Shown here: positions 6,474-7,802 of the stretch, piece by piece
How the letters are laid out: each line of letters starts with the position of its first letter
Position numbering within the stretch: position 1 is the first letter of the stretch
NCBI GenBank assembly: GCA_030148365.1
Contig: JASBTO010000168.1
Location: 1-7,802 of the forward strand
Length of the DNA stretch: 7,802 nucleotides
Reading direction: 5' to 3'
Source: Kangiellaceae bacterium
GTDB lineage: Bacteria; Pseudomonadota; Gammaproteobacteria; Enterobacterales; Kangiellaceae
Translations under genes and position numbers: made by a program
Notes under the pieces: generated by a model
Seen by the model: only the letters and a program-made list of their open reading frames with translations
The model's database searches: none
Told to the model about the DNA's origin: nothing

Positions 6474-6506
6474 AGTGGGCGTAACGATTCCCGCTGTTTA
6501 CCCACT
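6474..6506 (+). other. Stem-loop downstream of the AsmA gene
   Basis: AGTGGG (6474-6479) pairs with CCCACT (6501-6506); after a 2-nt bulge TAA (6482-6484) pairs with TTA (6498-6500), leaving a 13-nt loop. It starts 29 nt past the stop codon. No T-run follows, so it may protect the mRNA end or be chance; it is not a standard terminator. Confidence 0.3.
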
Positions 6507-6712
6507 GGAACCGGCCAAAAATTGCGCCGATGCTGTGAGTTCTGACGCTACAGACTGCACACCGCTCGCGAGAAACAGGTTCAGCTCAAGACTCACTGGC
6601 TACTAAATCACCCTAACAACTAGCACCCCACCAGAGAAGCAATACAACTGTCAGGAAATTTTACACTCTGGCTCCCGAGCAGCATAACCCTGCACGCAAG
6701 TCCTTAATTCCC

Positions 6713-6742
6713 TTGAAACGGTACGTTTATTGCGTCTATTTA
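6713..6742 (+). promoter_or_regulatory. Weak promoter candidate for the HAF-repeat gene
   Basis: TTGAAA (6713-6718) and TATTTA (6737-6742) are 18 nt apart. The -35 matches 5 of 6 consensus bases and the -10 only about half. A start here would give a long leader of about 175-180 nt. Confidence 0.3.
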
Positions 6743-6821
6743 GGCGCTCCAGATTAGCACTCCCTATGGTAATGAGTCGCAGGCGCAAGACCGTGGCAAG
6801 TCCAGGGCCTTGACCGACTGC

Positions 6822-6842
6822 CGAGGTGGGCCCTTCACCTTG
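6822..6842 (+). other. Hairpin in the leader of the HAF-repeat gene
   Basis: CGAGGTG (6822-6828) pairs with CACCTTG (6836-6842) across a 7-nt loop, giving 7 bp including one G-U pair. It lies 86 nt before the start codon, with no T-run. It may be part of a structured 5' leader; the function is unknown. Confidence 0.3.
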
Positions 6843-6927
6843 TCACACGGCAAGTACCGGAAGGCTCCTTGGGCAATTCCCTGTCTGTGTCCCATCGCTC
6901 CCACGAAATTTTCAGGAGACTGTCACG

Positions 6928-7802
6928 ATGAAAAAACTTGCCTTGCTCGCCGTAGCGAGCGTCTTACAGTCCGTCGCGCTGGTTTCAATTACAGCCGCGG
7001 CGACTTTTGCACCGGTGACCCCGCCGAGCGGAAGCACAAGCGCCGGCATCATCGGTATCAACGATCAGGGCACCGTCGCGGGCTCCTATTCTGATGGCCT
7101 TACCGATTTCGGCTTTGTCGGCTCGATTGACGGGAATTACCAGACCTTCCAGTTCAACGGGTACCTGACCCAGGGGCGGGGCGTAAACAACCGGGGTACT
7201 GTCACCGGGTTCTACGTGGACGCCGGATTCCTGGTAGAAATCGTCCGCAGTCGGGACGGTTCGATCTCCGAAATCACCAAGGACGGGACCCCTCTAATCG
7301 GTATCGCCCAAGGTATCAATAATAGAGGAGAATTTGTCGGCGATTATCTTGGCGAACCTGGTGCCGTACCGCAACGCGGCGGCTTTCGAGGTCGGGATGC
7401 AGCCTTTGTAGCCGACGTCGTCCTGCCGTTTCCTGCCATTCGTGTGGCACCGCGCGGAATCAACGGGAGAGGTGATATCGTCGGCTGGTTTATCGACGAT
7501 TCCGGCGCCACCGTGCAAGGATTCTTAATCCGAGATGGCGTGACCACTGTTTTAAATTATCCAGCACCGAATTCCCTTACGTTTGTCCAGGATATCAATA
7601 ACCGGGGGGAAATCAGCGGCGAGTGGACTGACGCTGACGGCTTTTCTCACGGCTTCGTCCTCGCTGCCGACCTCACTACCTGGACGTCGTTCGACGCGCC
7701 TGATTCGAATGATACCGAAGCCTTCCAGATTAACAATCTGGGTCAGGTCGCCGTTAACGGCTATAGCAATGCGGGCACTGCCATGTACATTTATTGCCCC
7801 GG
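6928..7802 (+). CDS. Secreted HAF-repeat protein, 3' end off the window
   Basis: 291 codons are open from ATG 6928 to the right edge, with AGGAG 9 nt upstream. Residues 1-25 are a signal peptide (MKKLALLAVASV, hydrophobic core, SITAAA), so the product is exported. The rest is made of six units of about 42-48 residues centred on I/V-N-N/D/G-x-G-x-x-x-G-x-Y/W, with the core Asn at 45, 87, 131, 179, 224 and 269. Typical units read INNRGEISGEWTDADGFSHG and INGRGDIVGWFIDDSG. This is the HAF extracellular repeat family, whose members are often surface or exopolysaccharide-associated and may end in a PEP-CTERM sorting signal; the C-terminus is not visible here. The sixth repeat departs from the pattern (GQVAVNGYSNAG), and CP appears at the break (Cys290). 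The biological function is unknown. No neighbour in view shares an obvious pathway. Confidence 0.85.
   Translation, partial: MKKLALLAVASVLQSVALVSITAAATFAPVTPPSGSTSAGIIGINDQGTVAGSYSDGLTDFGFVGSIDGNYQTFQFNGYLTQGRGVNNRGTVTGFYVDAGFLVEIVRSRDGSISEITKDGTPLIGIAQGINNRGEFVGDYLGEPGAVPQRGGFRGRDAAFVADVVLPFPAIRVAPRGINGRGDIVGWFIDDSGATVQGFLIRDGVTTVLNYPAPNSLTFVQDINNRGEISGEWTDADGFSHGFVLAADLTTWTSFDAPDSNDTEAFQINNLGQVAVNGYSNAGTAMYIYCP

Larger units (their letters stand above)
6446..6927. other. 482-bp noncoding region between the AsmA and HAF-repeat genes
   Basis: I find no credible gene on either strand. It contains a stem-loop near the AsmA stop, one weak promoter candidate (6713-6742) and a possible structured leader with a hairpin at 6822-6842. 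Two partial copies of GGCAAGT-CCRGG occur at about 6795 and 6849. The stretch 6600-6745 is more AT-rich than the rest of the window. Confidence 0.6.

Noticed and set aside
6770..6835. Cyclic-di-GMP (GEMM-I) riboswitch
   Set aside because: GGCGCAAGACCGTGG loosely resembles the GEMM core, but the GGCAAACC segment and the first conserved hairpin with its GAAA tetraloop are missing, so I do not annotate it.
6780..6890. Sigma-54 (-24/-12) promoter as seen before some PEP-CTERM genes
   Set aside because: GGCAAG segments occur, but no TGGCAC-N5-TTGC arrangement with proper GG/GC spacing is present.
6810..7094. Plus-strand 94-aa frame overlapping the start of the HAF-repeat gene
   Set aside because: It is out of frame with the signal peptide and repeats, which run without interruption from 6928, and its translation is highly basic and unstructured.

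Overview
The window looks like chromosomal DNA from a GC-rich proteobacterium, most likely a gammaproteobacterium. This rests on the AsmA-type envelope protein, the split two-gene YeeE sulfur transporter, the persulfide dioxygenase-rhodanese fusion, and an exported HAF-repeat protein of the kind found in environmental proteobacteria. No species can be named from this sequence. I see no tRNA, rRNA, CRISPR array, transposase or phage gene.

Left part (1-2290, minus strand): a compact three-gene sulfur operon. Transcription should start from a candidate promoter at 2256-2285. The order is a YeeE/YedE permease half (1754-2191), a second DUF6691-type half overlapping it by ATGA (1347-1757), and a metallo-beta-lactamase-fold/double-rhodanese protein (1-1331, running off the left edge). 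The inferred pathway imports a reduced sulfur compound (thiosulfate or another sulfane-sulfur carrier) through the split permease, then oxidises and transfers the persulfide sulfur with the CstB-like enzyme. The leader carries a dyad at the promoter and a hairpin that pairs with the first gene's ribosome binding site.

Middle (2290-4298, minus strand): three multi-pass membrane proteins of unknown function (134, 191 and 267 aa). The 134-aa gene starts at TTG behind a strong Shine-Dalgarno sequence and follows the 191-aa gene closely. The 267-aa gene stands alone upstream and carries a HxH motif in a membrane segment, which might bind haem or a metal.

Right part (4299-7802, plus strand): a divergent intergenic region with a cluster of three overlapping dyads (4520-4547), then a full-length 618-aa AsmA-family protein (4589-6445). 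A 482-bp noncoding stretch follows with hairpins and a weak promoter candidate. The window ends inside a secreted HAF-repeat protein (6928 to the right edge) with six repeat units.

The genes at both edges are incomplete. I found no clearly unprecedented system. The most informative features are the altered metal-site motif of the MBL-rhodanese protein and the layered regulatory structure ahead of the sulfur operon.
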